From Candidatus Nomurabacteria bacterium (GTDB taxonomy: Bacteria > Patescibacteriota > Minisyncoccia > Phycocordibacterales > UBA2100), in NCBI GenBank assembly GCA_943356775.1, contig CALRFU010000008.1, positions 1 through 42,639 of the forward strand: 42,639 bases of DNA, read 5' to 3'. The position numbers and the translations under genes were made by a program. This document shows positions 1 through 8,404 of the stretch, piece after piece (within the stretch, counting starts at the first letter, position 1; the number at the start of each line of letters is the position of its first letter). Below the pieces are notes generated by a model that saw nothing but the letters and a program-made list of their open reading frames with translations, made no database searches and was not told the origin of the DNA.

Positions 1-1099
1 CTGCATAACCTCAGATACATATTGCACTCCTTCATGGCGAAGGAACATGCGAATCACAAGCATTAATCGGGGTGTCAAAGGTTCTCGGACAACACAGGAA
101 TACGCGATACGGTTCGCGTATATGATCAGCGAAGAGGCCAAGCGGAGAGCAAGGATTATCAGTTTCTGGAAGAGACACGGACTCGAAGCGACGGAGGAAG
201 CATACGGCGTGCGGAAGCGCACCCTGTACCTCTGGCAGCACAAGCTCAAGGAAGGAGAAGGCAAGCTCGAGAGTCTCAACTGCGGCTCACGCGCTCCCAA
301 GAAGAAACGGCAGCGAAGGTACGACTGGCGTATCGTGGACGAAATCAAACGACTGCGCCTTGCGTACCCGAACCTCGGAGAAAAGAAACTGTACCCGCTC
401 CTCTTCGAACTCTGCGCCCCACTTCACCTCGCGTGTCCGAAGCAGGCAACCATCGGCCGCATCATCAAAGACAAAGGTGGTATGCGCACGGCACCCCTGC
501 GAACAACCGGCAAAGGGAAGGTACTCCCGTGGAAGCGCCGGAAAGTCCTCAGGAAGCCCCACGACCTCGCCGCGACACATCCCGGCCACGTGGTTGCCCT
601 CGACACCATCGAGCGGTTCGTGCACGGCCTGCGTCGGTACGTCATCACGTGTGAAGACATCCATTCGCGCTTCACCTTCGCGTGGGGTACGACCTCGCAC
701 GCCTCAAAGGCTGCCGAAGAATTCTTCGAACACTGGAGCGCAGTCTTTCCATATCAAACCACCTTCGTCCTGACCGACAACGGGAGCGAGTTCAAGAAGC
801 ACTTCGCTGACCGTCTCCTTGAGCTCCAGATCACCCACTACCACACGTACCCGAGGACACCCAAGATGAACGCCCACGTCGAGCGCTTCAACCGCACCAT
901 CCAAGATGAGTTCATCGACTACCATGACGCCCTCCTCCTCGATCTCCCTCGCTTCAACGAGAAGCTCATGGACTGGCTCCTCTTCTACAACACCAAGCGC
1001 GTCCACCATGCGTTCAAGAATGAATTGTCTCCGGTGCAGTATCTGCTACAGTACGAGTCATTAGCAGCGGAGTGCAAAACTACCTGCGGTCATACATGC
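1..1099 (+). mobile_element. IS481-like insertion sequence
   Basis: A single-gene DDE insertion sequence. Imperfect terminal inverted repeats can be read at about 5-30 and, inverted, at about 1069-1093. With one gap they match at about 20 of 26 positions, including a shared TTGCACTCC at the inner ends. The outer left edge is close to or beyond the start of the window, so no target-site duplication can be checked. The right end stops just before the promoter of rpsJ. The family assignment rests on the transposase and is tentative. Confidence 0.7.
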
Positions 1100-1141
1100 T
1101 ATTGCGTTTTTTGGCGGGCTGGTGCATACTCTTCGGGTTCT
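122..1141 (+). CDS. IS481-like transposase, frame continues into rpsJ
   Basis: Transposase carrying an N-terminal helix-turn-helix region (a basic segment, then a stretch ending near KRTLYLWQ) and an rve/DDE integrase core. The three acidic positions can be seen in context: D in VALDTIERF, D in LTDNGSEF and E in HVERFNRT. The ATG at 122 fits the usual start of such proteins; an in-frame ATG at 47 gives 25 extra residues with no obvious domain. The C-terminus normally ends inside the right inverted repeat. Here no stop codon occurs in frame, so the frame runs on into the S10 coding sequence at 1142. Whether a fusion protein is made is unknown; S10 has its own start and promoter. Confidence 0.85.
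1102..1130 (+). promoter_or_regulatory. Predicted promoter of rpsJ
   Basis: TTGCGT (1102-1107), a 17-nt spacer and CATACT (1125-1130), ending 11 nt before the S10 ATG. It lies just outside the right inverted repeat of the insertion sequence, so the insertion appears to have spared it. The -35 with its following T-run (TTGCGTTTTTTG) is nearly identical to that of the L3 promoter at 18974, as expected if both were parts of one co-regulated system. Confidence 0.55.
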
Positions 1142-1558
1142 ATGACAGCGGAAGAGACAGTCAAAAAGGCACGCAAGCCGCGTGCCAAAACTGCCAAATC
1201 GGCAGATGGCTCTTCTGCCGCACCTACTCCTCGCGCCCGTAAGGCTGATACCGCACATCGTCTCCGCATCAAGGTCCGCGCTTACGAGCACGGCATCCTC
1301 GACAAGTCGGTAAAGCAGATAATCGACACCGCTGCCCGCTACAATGCGACCGTTGTCGGCCCTGTACCGCTCCCTATCGATATCAAGAAGTACACCGTCA
1401 ATCGAGCCGCCTTCATCGACAAAGATTCCCGCGAGCAATTCGAGATGCGCATCCACAAGCGCATGATAGATATTTTGAATCCCGACCCGAAAGTCATCGA
1501 AGCGTTGACCAACATCGACCTTCCGTCCGGAGTGAGTATAGATGTAAAGATGATGTAA
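1142..1558 (+). CDS. rpsJ: 30S ribosomal protein S10 (uS10)
   Basis: uS10, a small-subunit head protein that also acts as NusE in antitermination. The S10 core spans about residues 40-138, from RLRIKVRAYEH to the C-terminus, with the typical GPVPLPIDIKKYTVNR loop. It is preceded by a basic, Ala/Thr/Lys-rich N-terminal extension of about 40 residues that the usual ~102-residue S10 lacks. The ATG at 1142 is chosen because upstream sequence in the same frame is transposase. The gene is cut off from its normal partner L3 by about 17.5 kb and ends in its own terminator, so here it is a monocistronic unit. Confidence 0.95.
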   Translation: MTAEETVKKARKPRAKTAKSADGSSAAPTPRARKADTAHRLRIKVRAYEHGILDKSVKQIIDTAARYNATVVGPVPLPIDIKKYTVNRAAFIDKDSREQFEMRIHKRMIDILNPDPKVIEALTNIDLPSGVSIDVKMM

Positions 1559-1582
1559 AAACGCGCCGGGGGCGCGTTTTTA
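1557..1582 (+). terminator. Rho-independent terminator after rpsJ
   Basis: The hairpin AACGCGCC-GGG-GGCGCGTT is followed by TTT directly after the S10 stop codon. It uncouples S10 from everything downstream. Confidence 0.85.
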
Positions 1583-1701
1583 CATCATGGGGGAATCTCT
1601 CCAGGAGATTGACCCGCCATGATATTAATTGTACTGTGAATGCGGTCTGGAATCGCTACGCAAGCGCGTCGCGATGGGCTCGCATTTCCGAGGAGGGAAT
1701 C

Positions 1702-1944
1702 ATGCGCAAGGTCGCTATTCTGATCGTCGCGTTGTGTGCCGGAGCAGCGTTCGTCACCATCCCGTCGACGGCAAACGCGGAGACGTGTACCGGCTACCAT
1801 AAGATGTGCCTGAGCGTCTGCAAGAGCGAGTTCAACAATTCGCAGAAATGTCTCGGGGAATGCCCGGGATACCGCGCCCAGTGCATGTCGACCGGCCGTT
1901 GGATGTCACGCAAGGTGCAAGACGCCAATGTCGAGCGCCGCTGA
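1702..1944 (+). CDS. Small Cys-rich secreted protein
   Basis: An 80-aa protein with a clear Sec signal peptide (MRKVAILIVALCAG..., cleavage probably after STANA) and a mature part with six cysteines in spaced CxxxC-like pairs, ending in a CMSTGRW motif. The ATG at 1702 follows a strong Shine-Dalgarno (AGGAGGG). Such leaders are almost absent from the host-type genes here. The second Cys-rich gene at 15532-15768 shares the layout and a C-xTGxW motif. Composition and style resemble small secreted proteins of alphaproteobacteria, from memory and not verified. Function unknown; probably acquired by transfer. Confidence 0.75.
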   Translation: MRKVAILIVALCAGAAFVTIPSTANAETCTGYHKMCLSVCKSEFNNSQKCLGECPGYRAQCMSTGRWMSRKVQDANVERR

Positions 1945-1974
1945 CCGAGGCTCAGCAAATGTGAGCGACATGAG

Positions 1975-2006
1975 GAAGGGTGCCTTTAGGGGCGCCCTTC
2001 TATTTA
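1975..2006 (+). terminator. Terminator after the Cys-rich gene
   Basis: The hairpin GAAGGGTGCC-TTTAG-GGGCGCCCTTC is followed by TATTTATTT. It also lies at the 3' end of the minus-strand operon that finishes at 2004. Confidence 0.7.
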
Positions 2007-2204
2007 TTTGATGCTTCTGTCGCCGTGCCTCCAGACGTAGTGGATTACGAAGACGAGCGTGCATATCCACAGTGCCCACCATACGCCCGCGATGGTATCG
2101 ACGTAGGGTAGAAGAGCACTCTGCGTCGCGTCGAGACGCAAGATGTCATTTCCGGCAAGCTCCTTCAATTCGATGAGCGGCAGTGTTTTTTGTGATGTGT
2201 CCAT
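2004..2204 (-). CDS. 66-aa single-pass membrane peptide
   Basis: A small protein with a polar N-terminal half and one strong transmembrane segment near its C-terminus (from about IAGVWWALWICTLVFVIHY), then a short basic tail. The ATG at 2204 lies 2 nt after the TAA of the HTTM gene, so translation is probably coupled. A longer in-frame start at 2273 lies inside the HTTM gene and is less likely. It is the last gene of a three-gene minus-strand operon (PRTase-propeller, HTTM, this peptide). It could be an accessory subunit of the HTTM protein; this is inferred from coupling only. Confidence 0.65.
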   Translation of the reverse strand: MDTSQKTLPLIELKELAGNDILRLDATQSALLPYVDTIAGVWWALWICTLVFVIHYVWRHGDRSIK

Positions 2205-2206
2205 AA

Positions 2207-3562
2207 TTAATATCGATAGATGTTCTTGAGGGGAAGCCCCACCGGCGGCGCTTCCGGCGGCGCTTTTATCCACGTATTTTTACCGAAAGCTTTGTACTCA
2301 AGCGAGCAGGCGTCAGATTCGTCGATGATACGGTAAAAGGGTTCGCCATTTATCGAGTGGTCAAATGTCATCGCGATACGCGGAATGTCAGTCGAGCACA
2401 GATTCTTGAGCGCTCGCCAATGTTGATACGGATCGCAGCGTTGCCACGAGATGGCGGATTCTACCCGTTCCTCGCGCACCCACTGGCCATTTTCCTCGTA
2501 CACGTCTTTTTTCACAACACACTCACGAGTGGTGCACGTACTTCCCGCAAGTGTCTCAGACGAGCTCTTCGTGAGCGTAATTTCGGGCGCATAGAAGTAC
2601 CGTACCGCCATAACGCACTGATGGTTCGAGTCAAACATCCACATTCCGTAGCGATTGTTCGCCGTCGTCATTCGTACCGTATCGACATCGTGTTTCAAGC
2701 TCGGTATCTGCAGCAAAAAGAGCGCGACCACAACTATCCAACCCGCGGCGGATTTCCAAGAAAGAGGAGGTCGTTGGTACCGGTACATCGGACCGAAGAG
2801 TATGAGGAGTGGAAGCAGGGAAGCTGCGGGATAATTGTAGAGGACAAGGGTGCCTGAGTAGAGATGAAAGATCGTGAAGTAGACGAGGGAGAGACGTTGC
2901 GCGATTTTGTGTTTGGAGAGAAGGAACCAACACCCGACGACTTGTTCGAATATAACGCTGTTTGTTAGGAGTGGAGTGAGCGCATCGGGAAAGAGAGGAA
3001 GACCGGATTGTAGGGAGGAGAAATATGTACCAAGTATCCAAGACGGATAGAATTTTATCGTCGCAGAAACGAAGTACAGAGTGACAAAAATTATTTTTGT
3101 GAAGTATTCTTTATGGGGGAGGAAAAGCAGGGAGGCAGTAAGAACAAGATGATACGTGTCGTACATGCCGAGTATCGTGTAGCTGAGCACGTACCCAACG
3201 AACGCCTTCCAAAGGAAGAGCAAAAGGAGGAGCATGTGTGCCCGCGCCCAGTGCCCGCGCCACATGAGATATACAATGCTGAGCATGATCCCGAACATCC
3301 CCATGTAAAAGGTCGTGTGTGAGTACCCGCTCGGTAGATAGTGCAGAAAATAAAGCCGTCCGCATTCTTGGAAATACGGCCAACAGACGGCGTTCGTTGC
3401 GCGCTCGACGGTGATAGCCGAAGAACCCATCCACTGTTGGAAGGTGACGAAGAAATAGAAAAGCAAACCGCCAAAAAGCCATTGAAGAGTCGTATTTTCT
3501 TCTATCTCACGGATAGAGAGGATGCGCCGGTACACTTGCTCGATGTTTCGAAGGAAGTTCAT
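2207..3562 (-). CDS. HTTM-family membrane protein (vitamin K gamma-carboxylase-like)
   Basis: A 451-aa polytopic membrane protein. Roughly the first 280 residues carry 8-10 hydrophobic segments, with features I associate with the HTTM superfamily: an SATIKFYPSWILGTYF segment and a later HLYSGTLVLYNY segment. That superfamily includes vitamin K-dependent gamma-glutamyl carboxylase. The C-terminal 170 residues are soluble and Cys-containing (for example GSTCTTRECVV), probably extracytoplasmic. The start could be this ATG or a TTG at 3568 that overlaps the TGA of the upstream gene; either way the two genes are coupled. Carboxylase activity is not established. Bacterial HTTM proteins are mostly uncharacterised. 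Confidence 0.6.
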   Translation of the reverse strand: MNFLRNIEQVYRRILSIREIEENTTLQWLFGGLLFYFFVTFQQWMGSSAITVERATNAVCWPYFQECGRLYFLHYLPSGYSHTTFYMGMFGIMLSIVYLMWRGHWARAHMLLLLLFLWKAFVGYVLSYTILGMYDTYHLVLTASLLFLPHKEYFTKIIFVTLYFVSATIKFYPSWILGTYFSSLQSGLPLFPDALTPLLTNSVIFEQVVGCWFLLSKHKIAQRLSLVYFTIFHLYSGTLVLYNYPAASLLPLLILFGPMYRYQRPPLSWKSAAGWIVVVALFLLQIPSLKHDVDTVRMTTANNRYGMWMFDSNHQCVMAVRYFYAPEITLTKSSSETLAGSTCTTRECVVKKDVYEENGQWVREERVESAISWQRCDPYQHWRALKNLCSTDIPRIAMTFDHSINGEPFYRIIDESDACSLEYKAFGKNTWIKAPPEAPPVGLPLKNIYRY

Positions 3563-3564
3563 AA

Positions 3565-5223
3565 TCAAAAGCGTTTGCGGAGGCAGTAGAGTTCGTTTGC
3601 AACCGTGGGCACAAAGAGCGTCCGAGCCTTTTCGTCGTACGCTATCGCGTTAACTATCCTCTCGGTTGCCTGGAAGAACGAGCGAGGCTCGCCGTTTTCG
3701 GGTGCGAGTTCGTAGAGCCTGCCGTCATTTGAACCTATCCAAAGCGAATCAAGCGCAAGAACGGGCGATGAGAAAATACGACCATGAGTGAGGAAAGTCC
3801 ACACCACTTCTCCTCGGTCGAGAGAAAGCGCATAGAGGTTCTTATCAAGGGATGCGGCATACACCAGGTTCCCCACGACGAGTGGGGTAGAAAATACCGG
3901 CATTTCTGTTTTGAATGAAAATCGCAAGGCCCCAGAATCAGCTTCAAGGGCGTATATCGAACCATCCCACGAACCGAAAATAATAAGGCTGCGTCGCGCG
4001 TCATATGTAGCTGACGCCTTAATCGCACCACCGGTTTGGAATTTCCACCTTTCTTCCCCTGTTTTTGCGTCGTATGCATAGAGTATTCCGTCGTTGCTTC
4101 CGATGACCGTCATATTCTTTTGCTCTATATAGAAGGGGGAACCGTGCGTGTACTCAGGCATCTTGTGACCCCATACGCGCTCTCCCGTCGAGAGTCGTAA
4201 TGCAACGATACCGCCACGTTTTCGGAATAAGCCGAATTCAAGACCGATGTACATCAGGTCTAGCTTAGGCGCGAGTGCCGGCGAGGAACCGACCCACTCC
4301 GCTTCCGCGTACGTCCACTTTTTATTTCCGGTACGAGTCTCGAGCGCGTACACGTTCCCATCATAGGCTCCAAAATAGACAACCTCTTTGTGTATCGCAG
4401 GGCTCGAGAAGATACCCTTCCAGCGTGGATGGGGCCCGACTTTTAAATGCCATCTGGGCGCTCCGGTTTTTTTGTCTATCGCCCAAAAAATACCATTATC
4501 GCTGCCCACGTATACATGGTCACGATCTACGGCTGGTGCTGATTTTTCAGTGACCATATTGAAGCTGGGCGCTCCACCACTCTGTTTCCAGATAACTTCG
4601 AAGGAATCGTGAGGTACATCCACATTTTTCTCGAGCAGAGGGATATCGAAGTCGGGCAGGGTAAATATCGAATCTATTTTTGTGCTGTCCCTCTTTACCA
4701 GCTCACTATAGGCACGCGTATCTCTAAATCTGAGTATTACGAAAATGTCTGAAACTTTCTTCCCTGCTTCTGAAAGTGCCAGGATTTGCCGACTCATCGA
4801 TTGACCGCTATTGATAGAGTCGTCGACGAGTATGGCGGGCTCATCAGTCAGCCCCCCTTCGAACATTCGCATGAGCCCATCGCGCTTACGGGATTTTCTC
4901 AGGAAGAAACCATGCACAGGTTTTCCTTTCTCGGCACCTTTAAGCACAATAGCCGTGATGAGAGGGATGGCGGCCGACTCAATTCCTCCTACTTGGAAGG
5001 GATATGCATGCTCGTATCTGCGCCAGAATTCTTCCGCTATAAAATCGAGCACCGACGCTTCGAAGACTATGGCTCTGAAATCAAAAAACCATCGGGGGTC
5101 TCGAGCGTCTCCGCCCCGAGAGGCTATCTGTATTGAGGCGTTCGGCTTGAGAAAAACTTTATCCGAGATGAGTTTCTTGAGGTCGCTTTTCTGGATTTTG
5201 TGTCGATTCTCCGGAGGTGTCAT
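3565..5223 (-). CDS. PRTase-like domain fused to a PQQ-type beta-propeller
   Basis: A 552-aa two-domain protein. Residues ~1-200 resemble orotate phosphoribosyltransferase: GGIESAAIPL, a basic FFLRKSRKRDG loop, and a PRPP-binding motif VDDSINSGQS at about 133-142. Residues ~210-552 hold about eight PQQ/quinoprotein-type blades with recurring patterns such as GSNDGxLYAYDAKTGEERW. No signal peptide is visible, so it is probably cytoplasmic. A CATAAT box lies 8 nt upstream of the ATG, suggesting a leaderless message. It heads the minus-strand operon with HTTM and the 66-aa peptide, divergent from peptide A. I do not know this fusion as a characterised family. A binding or sensing propeller tied to a nucleotide-related enzyme is one possibility. 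Confidence 0.8.
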   Translation of the reverse strand: MTPPENRHKIQKSDLKKLISDKVFLKPNASIQIASRGGDARDPRWFFDFRAIVFEASVLDFIAEEFWRRYEHAYPFQVGGIESAAIPLITAIVLKGAEKGKPVHGFFLRKSRKRDGLMRMFEGGLTDEPAILVDDSINSGQSMSRQILALSEAGKKVSDIFVILRFRDTRAYSELVKRDSTKIDSIFTLPDFDIPLLEKNVDVPHDSFEVIWKQSGGAPSFNMVTEKSAPAVDRDHVYVGSDNGIFWAIDKKTGAPRWHLKVGPHPRWKGIFSSPAIHKEVVYFGAYDGNVYALETRTGNKKWTYAEAEWVGSSPALAPKLDLMYIGLEFGLFRKRGGIVALRLSTGERVWGHKMPEYTHGSPFYIEQKNMTVIGSNDGILYAYDAKTGEERWKFQTGGAIKASATYDARRSLIIFGSWDGSIYALEADSGALRFSFKTEMPVFSTPLVVGNLVYAASLDKNLYALSLDRGEVVWTFLTHGRIFSSPVLALDSLWIGSNDGRLYELAPENGEPRSFFQATERIVNAIAYDEKARTLFVPTVANELYCLRKRF

Positions 5224-5327
5224 GAAGTGACATTATGGCATAGGGGTCGAATAGGGAAAACCGCTCGCACGATAGGCTTTTCCACAAGAAAACCAAGGGG
5301 TCTTGTTTTGCATGCTATCTTTACTAT

Positions 5328-5600
5328 ATGTCGTTCCTGTTTTCTCCAGAATCTAGCCTGCGCGTCTTTTCGAGACGCATTGCGGGTTTGGGATTGCTCG
5401 CACTCGGGCTAGCTATCATTCCGCTCGCATCTTCAAAAAGTGATTTTCATATCGGCGAATACAAGATTGATGAAAGCGTAGCGCACGCGGACGTGCCGTA
5501 CGCTGAGGCCGCGTATTACGCCGAAGCATCATATGGGGGCGGAGGTGAAGGCGGAGAGGGGGGTGAAGGCGGGGAAGGAGGAGAAGGCGATTGTCCGTAA
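5328..5600 (+). CDS. Exported Tyr/Gly/Glu-rich peptide A (candidate precursor)
   Basis: A 90-aa protein with a basic N-region, a hydrophobic segment at about 18-34 (IAGLGLLALGLAIIPLA), a spacer, then AHA-DVPY, which looks like a signal-peptidase AxA site near residue 54. The predicted mature part has the motif DVPYxxAxYYAExSY, then a (GGE)n tail ending GDCP. The same motif occurs in peptide B at 10271-10480. A TATCTT box lies 6 nt before the ATG. The gene for anchored protein A follows 6 nt after the stop. The arrangement suggests a small exported, possibly modified peptide; no modification is shown by the sequence itself. Confidence 0.7.
   Translation: MSFLFSPESSLRVFSRRIAGLGLLALGLAIIPLASSKSDFHIGEYKIDESVAHADVPYAEAAYYAEASYGGGGEGGEGGEGGEGGEGDCP
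5533..5589 (+). repeat. Gly-Glu coding minisatellite in peptide A
   Basis: Degenerate 9-nt repeats (GGxGGxGAx) encode repeated Gly-Gly-Glu at the C-terminus of peptide A. Such a repeat can change length by slippage, so tail length may vary between strains. Confidence 0.7.
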
Positions 5601-5606
5601 TACTCC

Positions 5607-6788
5607 ATGGAGCCTACCACTTCAAATACGAGCATATATACCACAGTCGCAACTGCGCTCATTTTTGTTGCGATTGGCGGGGCTCTTGTTTATTGGGGGG
5701 CGCCGATTGTGCGAGGATGGGCGGAGAAATCCGCGAGTGATGCGCGTCGAGCAGAATTCCAAGATATCAATGAAACCGTTGCTATGCAGTTTGAAGGTGA
5801 CTTCGCAGGCTCGGCGCAGCGCGCGGAGGGCATGAGGGGTGAGATAGGGACGGGCACCGTGAATTATCAGAGAAATATCACCGCACTCGCAACTGCAGAA
5901 TTCTGGTCGGGCGAAAAGGAAAAGAGACTCGAGGCGGTACGCCTCACAAAAGAGCAGCTCGCTTCCGCTCCGGGCTCGAAGCGGAATCAAGCACTGCTTA
6001 TCAATCGCCTCATTGGCTACATGACGACGGCTATGGAGCCAGAGATAATCGCTGAAGTGTTCAAGGGCGAGCCATTTCAAACTCTCTACGACGCAAAGAA
6101 CGATACCGATTCTATATTCAGCAATCTGGCCCTCGAATCAATTTCTCGTTACCCCACGACCGCAGCGAATGCTCGGGTTGGCATATGGCATTCCGGTAAG
6201 ATCTTTAAGGACTACGACGGAATAGCGGAACTCTCAAAACAGGAAAAAGTCGAGCACATACAGGGCATATTGTATCGAATAGAGGAGATGAACCGATTAT
6301 TTCCTTCGGAACGGAAAATCCCAATGCTCTATTCGCAGCTTGCAGAAGCGCAGTTCGCATATTATCAGGGGTTCATGTACGGTGCTCTCTCGCTGACGAA
6401 TCCCGAATATCTTGATGACATGGAGGGTGCATTTTCGAAGGTACACGAGGAGTATCGCGTTGAAAGGAATGACGAAGGAAAACCGGTAGCCTTACTTGAA
6501 TCTCGCATTCCGTATACCAATTTTGCCTATGCCACGTACCTCAATGCGGTAGCGGGATCAACGCGAAAGGCTGATGTGGAGAAGCTCTTGGCGCAGGTAA
6601 TTGAACTTGTGACCGAACATCCGGATATACACAAGGGCGCGTTCCTTTCATTCATGAAGCAAACGGCAGTAGACGGTAGTGAGGGCACGAGTGGTCGTTG
6701 GTACAGCTACGATCGCTTCGTTCGCATGGCAAAAATATATCCTCCTTTCAAGACATTTCTCAATCAGAACGGGTGGAATTTAAAATAA
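5607..6788 (+). CDS. Membrane-anchored helical-repeat protein A
   Basis: A 393-aa protein with a short N-terminus, one transmembrane segment at about 12-33, then a long alpha-helical domain with TPR/SEL1-like character. It is related to protein B (10524-11651): both share the N-terminal anchor, a (I/V)FxGEPF segment near the first third, a PY(T/S) segment near the last third and a similar C-terminal helix. It starts 6 nt after the stop of peptide A and is probably co-transcribed and coupled. The pairing of peptide and anchored protein is repeated in cassette B, which points to a functional partnership (binding, display or export of the peptide) on the outer face of the membrane. Confidence 0.7.
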   Translation: MEPTTSNTSIYTTVATALIFVAIGGALVYWGAPIVRGWAEKSASDARRAEFQDINETVAMQFEGDFAGSAQRAEGMRGEIGTGTVNYQRNITALATAEFWSGEKEKRLEAVRLTKEQLASAPGSKRNQALLINRLIGYMTTAMEPEIIAEVFKGEPFQTLYDAKNDTDSIFSNLALESISRYPTTAANARVGIWHSGKIFKDYDGIAELSKQEKVEHIQGILYRIEEMNRLFPSERKIPMLYSQLAEAQFAYYQGFMYGALSLTNPEYLDDMEGAFSKVHEEYRVERNDEGKPVALLESRIPYTNFAYATYLNAVAGSTRKADVEKLLAQVIELVTEHPDIHKGAFLSFMKQTAVDGSEGTSGRWYSYDRFVRMAKIYPPFKTFLNQNGWNLK

Positions 6789-6794
6789 AAAACT

Positions 6795-6836
6795 TAAACC
6801 CCCGGCAGTCGCACTGACAGCCGGGGGTTCTTTCTT
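6795..6836. terminator. Bidirectional terminator
   Basis: The stem AACCCCCGGC/GCCGGGGGTT (6797-6806 and 6820-6829) has T-runs on both sides. It serves cassette A from the left and the symporter gene from the right. Confidence 0.85.
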
Positions 6837-6860
6837 GTAGGCGACGTACATGTCGCAAGA

Positions 6861-8312
6861 TCAGATTGCTTTTCGCGGGTTCGATGCGAGCCGCTGCCGC
6901 TTTTCTTCGGCGCCGACCATGGCACCGACCGCGCACGACAGGAGTGGCCATACGAGCGCAAAGAGCGCGCCCGCAGACTTCCCGTGCACCTTCGTGAACG
7001 GCAGAATATCGGCAATTGCGCCGCCGGGGTAGATCCAACCGAGCGTAAGCAGGATTCCGCCTGCCCAGCCGATCAGCATTCCCCAGAACACGCTCTCACG
7101 CACCGTGTACGGTGCGAACATGGCGAACACCAAGGGGAAAATTGCTTCGCCCCGGATGACCGACATGCTCTCCTGCAACAGCCTGACGTCGATCTTCTCG
7201 AAGCTGGTGAGATAGGTACCAGCCACAATTGGAATCAACATCGCCACGCGGCTCCATTTGACGGTCTGTCGGTCACTCGCGTCGCGGATGAACCAACGGT
7301 TGACGATCTCGATGGAGAACACGTCGCCTGCGCTCGCTAGCAGTGATGCGAGTGCTGTCGCGAGGATCGCGATGATGATGAGCGTGACCCCGATGAGCCC
7401 CCATTCCGGGAGCACGTCACGTAGAATCGTGAGCATCGGCAATTGCCCACCCGTCAGCTTGTAACCGAGCGAGCGGGCGAGGAAGCCGAAGGAGCCGAAG
7501 ACGAGGGCGGCAAGTGCGAACAGGAAGCCGCCTCCGAAATAGGCCATGCGCACGTTCTGCGCCTGCACGGCATATGCGCGCTCGGCAAGGTCCGGATTGC
7601 AGATTGGACCACCGAGAAGCGAAATGCCGAGTGGTACGCCGACGAACCACAGCACGTCCCACGCCGACATCGGCGAGGCCGCGATGGCCGGTCCCTGCGA
7701 CGCGAAGTCGTGGGTGCCGAGCAGAATCACGACCGCAATCGAGAACGCGCCGATGAGCGCGACCTTGACCTTGTCGCCGAGTATTGCGCCGAGGAGTCCG
7801 CGCGGTACCACCAGAAGAAATGCGGCGGCACCGATGATGACGGACATTTCCCACGGCGGTACGCCGGTAAGCTGCGAGAGCCACTGGCGGATGCCGGTCA
7901 GGGTGTAGGCGACGGCGAAAATGAGCGCTCCGAAGGTGGAGAAGAACATCATCGTCCGTGCGCCCGGTCCGAAAATGGACCCAATCGCTTGCGCGATGGT
8001 GTACCATTTTTCGCCGCGATCCCGCATCATCTGCTGAAGTTTCGGCGCGAGGATGCCCATCAGGATCATCGCCGCGACGTTGGGCAGGAGAAGCGCGAGA
8101 AAGTGATACGGCCCCTGGTAGGCGAGTGCGCCGGATACGATTAGTGCCGGCGCCTGGATCCAATTTGCCGTAAGCGTGAGGGTCCCGACGAAGGGACCGA
8201 CATTACGATCCGCGACCAGGAAGGATTCGCCGGTCGGCTGCTCCTTCTTGTGCGAAAGTGCCCACAGCAGGAAGATCCCTGCCGCGGCCACGAACAACAT
8301 GATGAAACCCAT
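6861..8312 (-). CDS. Sodium:solute symporter (SSS family)
   Basis: A 483-aa membrane protein with about 12-13 hydrophobic segments and an SSS/SLC5-type layout: an N-terminal ESFLVADRNVGPFVGTLT segment, a long polytopic core, and a charged loop with DASDRQTVKWSR before the last helices. It would import a solute with sodium; the substrate cannot be read. GC content and codon use are visibly higher than in neighbours. The start is preceded by a Shine-Dalgarno-like GAGAGAGG, unlike the leaderless genes around it. It is flanked by a terminator and by an unrelated gene. It looks like a cassette acquired from a GC-rich bacterium. Confidence 0.85.
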   Translation of the reverse strand: MGFIMLFVAAAGIFLLWALSHKKEQPTGESFLVADRNVGPFVGTLTLTANWIQAPALIVSGALAYQGPYHFLALLLPNVAAMILMGILAPKLQQMMRDRGEKWYTIAQAIGSIFGPGARTMMFFSTFGALIFAVAYTLTGIRQWLSQLTGVPPWEMSVIIGAAAFLLVVPRGLLGAILGDKVKVALIGAFSIAVVILLGTHDFASQGPAIAASPMSAWDVLWFVGVPLGISLLGGPICNPDLAERAYAVQAQNVRMAYFGGGFLFALAALVFGSFGFLARSLGYKLTGGQLPMLTILRDVLPEWGLIGVTLIIIAILATALASLLASAGDVFSIEIVNRWFIRDASDRQTVKWSRVAMLIPIVAGTYLTSFEKIDVRLLQESMSVIRGEAIFPLVFAMFAPYTVRESVFWGMLIGWAGGILLTLGWIYPGGAIADILPFTKVHGKSAGALFALVWPLLSCAVGAMVGAEEKRQRLASNPRKAI

Positions 8313-8404
8313 TGGTTCGACCTCTCTCTTTCAGTTGCGCCTGTGTCATTCAAGAACAGGCTACAGGCACCATATCAAATACGGGCGGGAAGCGGAACTA
8401 TTGT

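Noticed and set aside
5328-5600. Peptide A as a classical lasso or lanthipeptide precursor
   Set aside because: It has a Sec-type hydrophobic N-terminus rather than a soluble leader with a double-Gly or known recognition motif, and no lanthipeptide enzymes are nearby. Only the Asn-synthetase-like genes suggest amide formation.
7417-8163. Arg-rich 248-codon ORF
   Set aside because: An alternative-frame shadow of the GC-rich symporter gene; low-complexity Arg composition.
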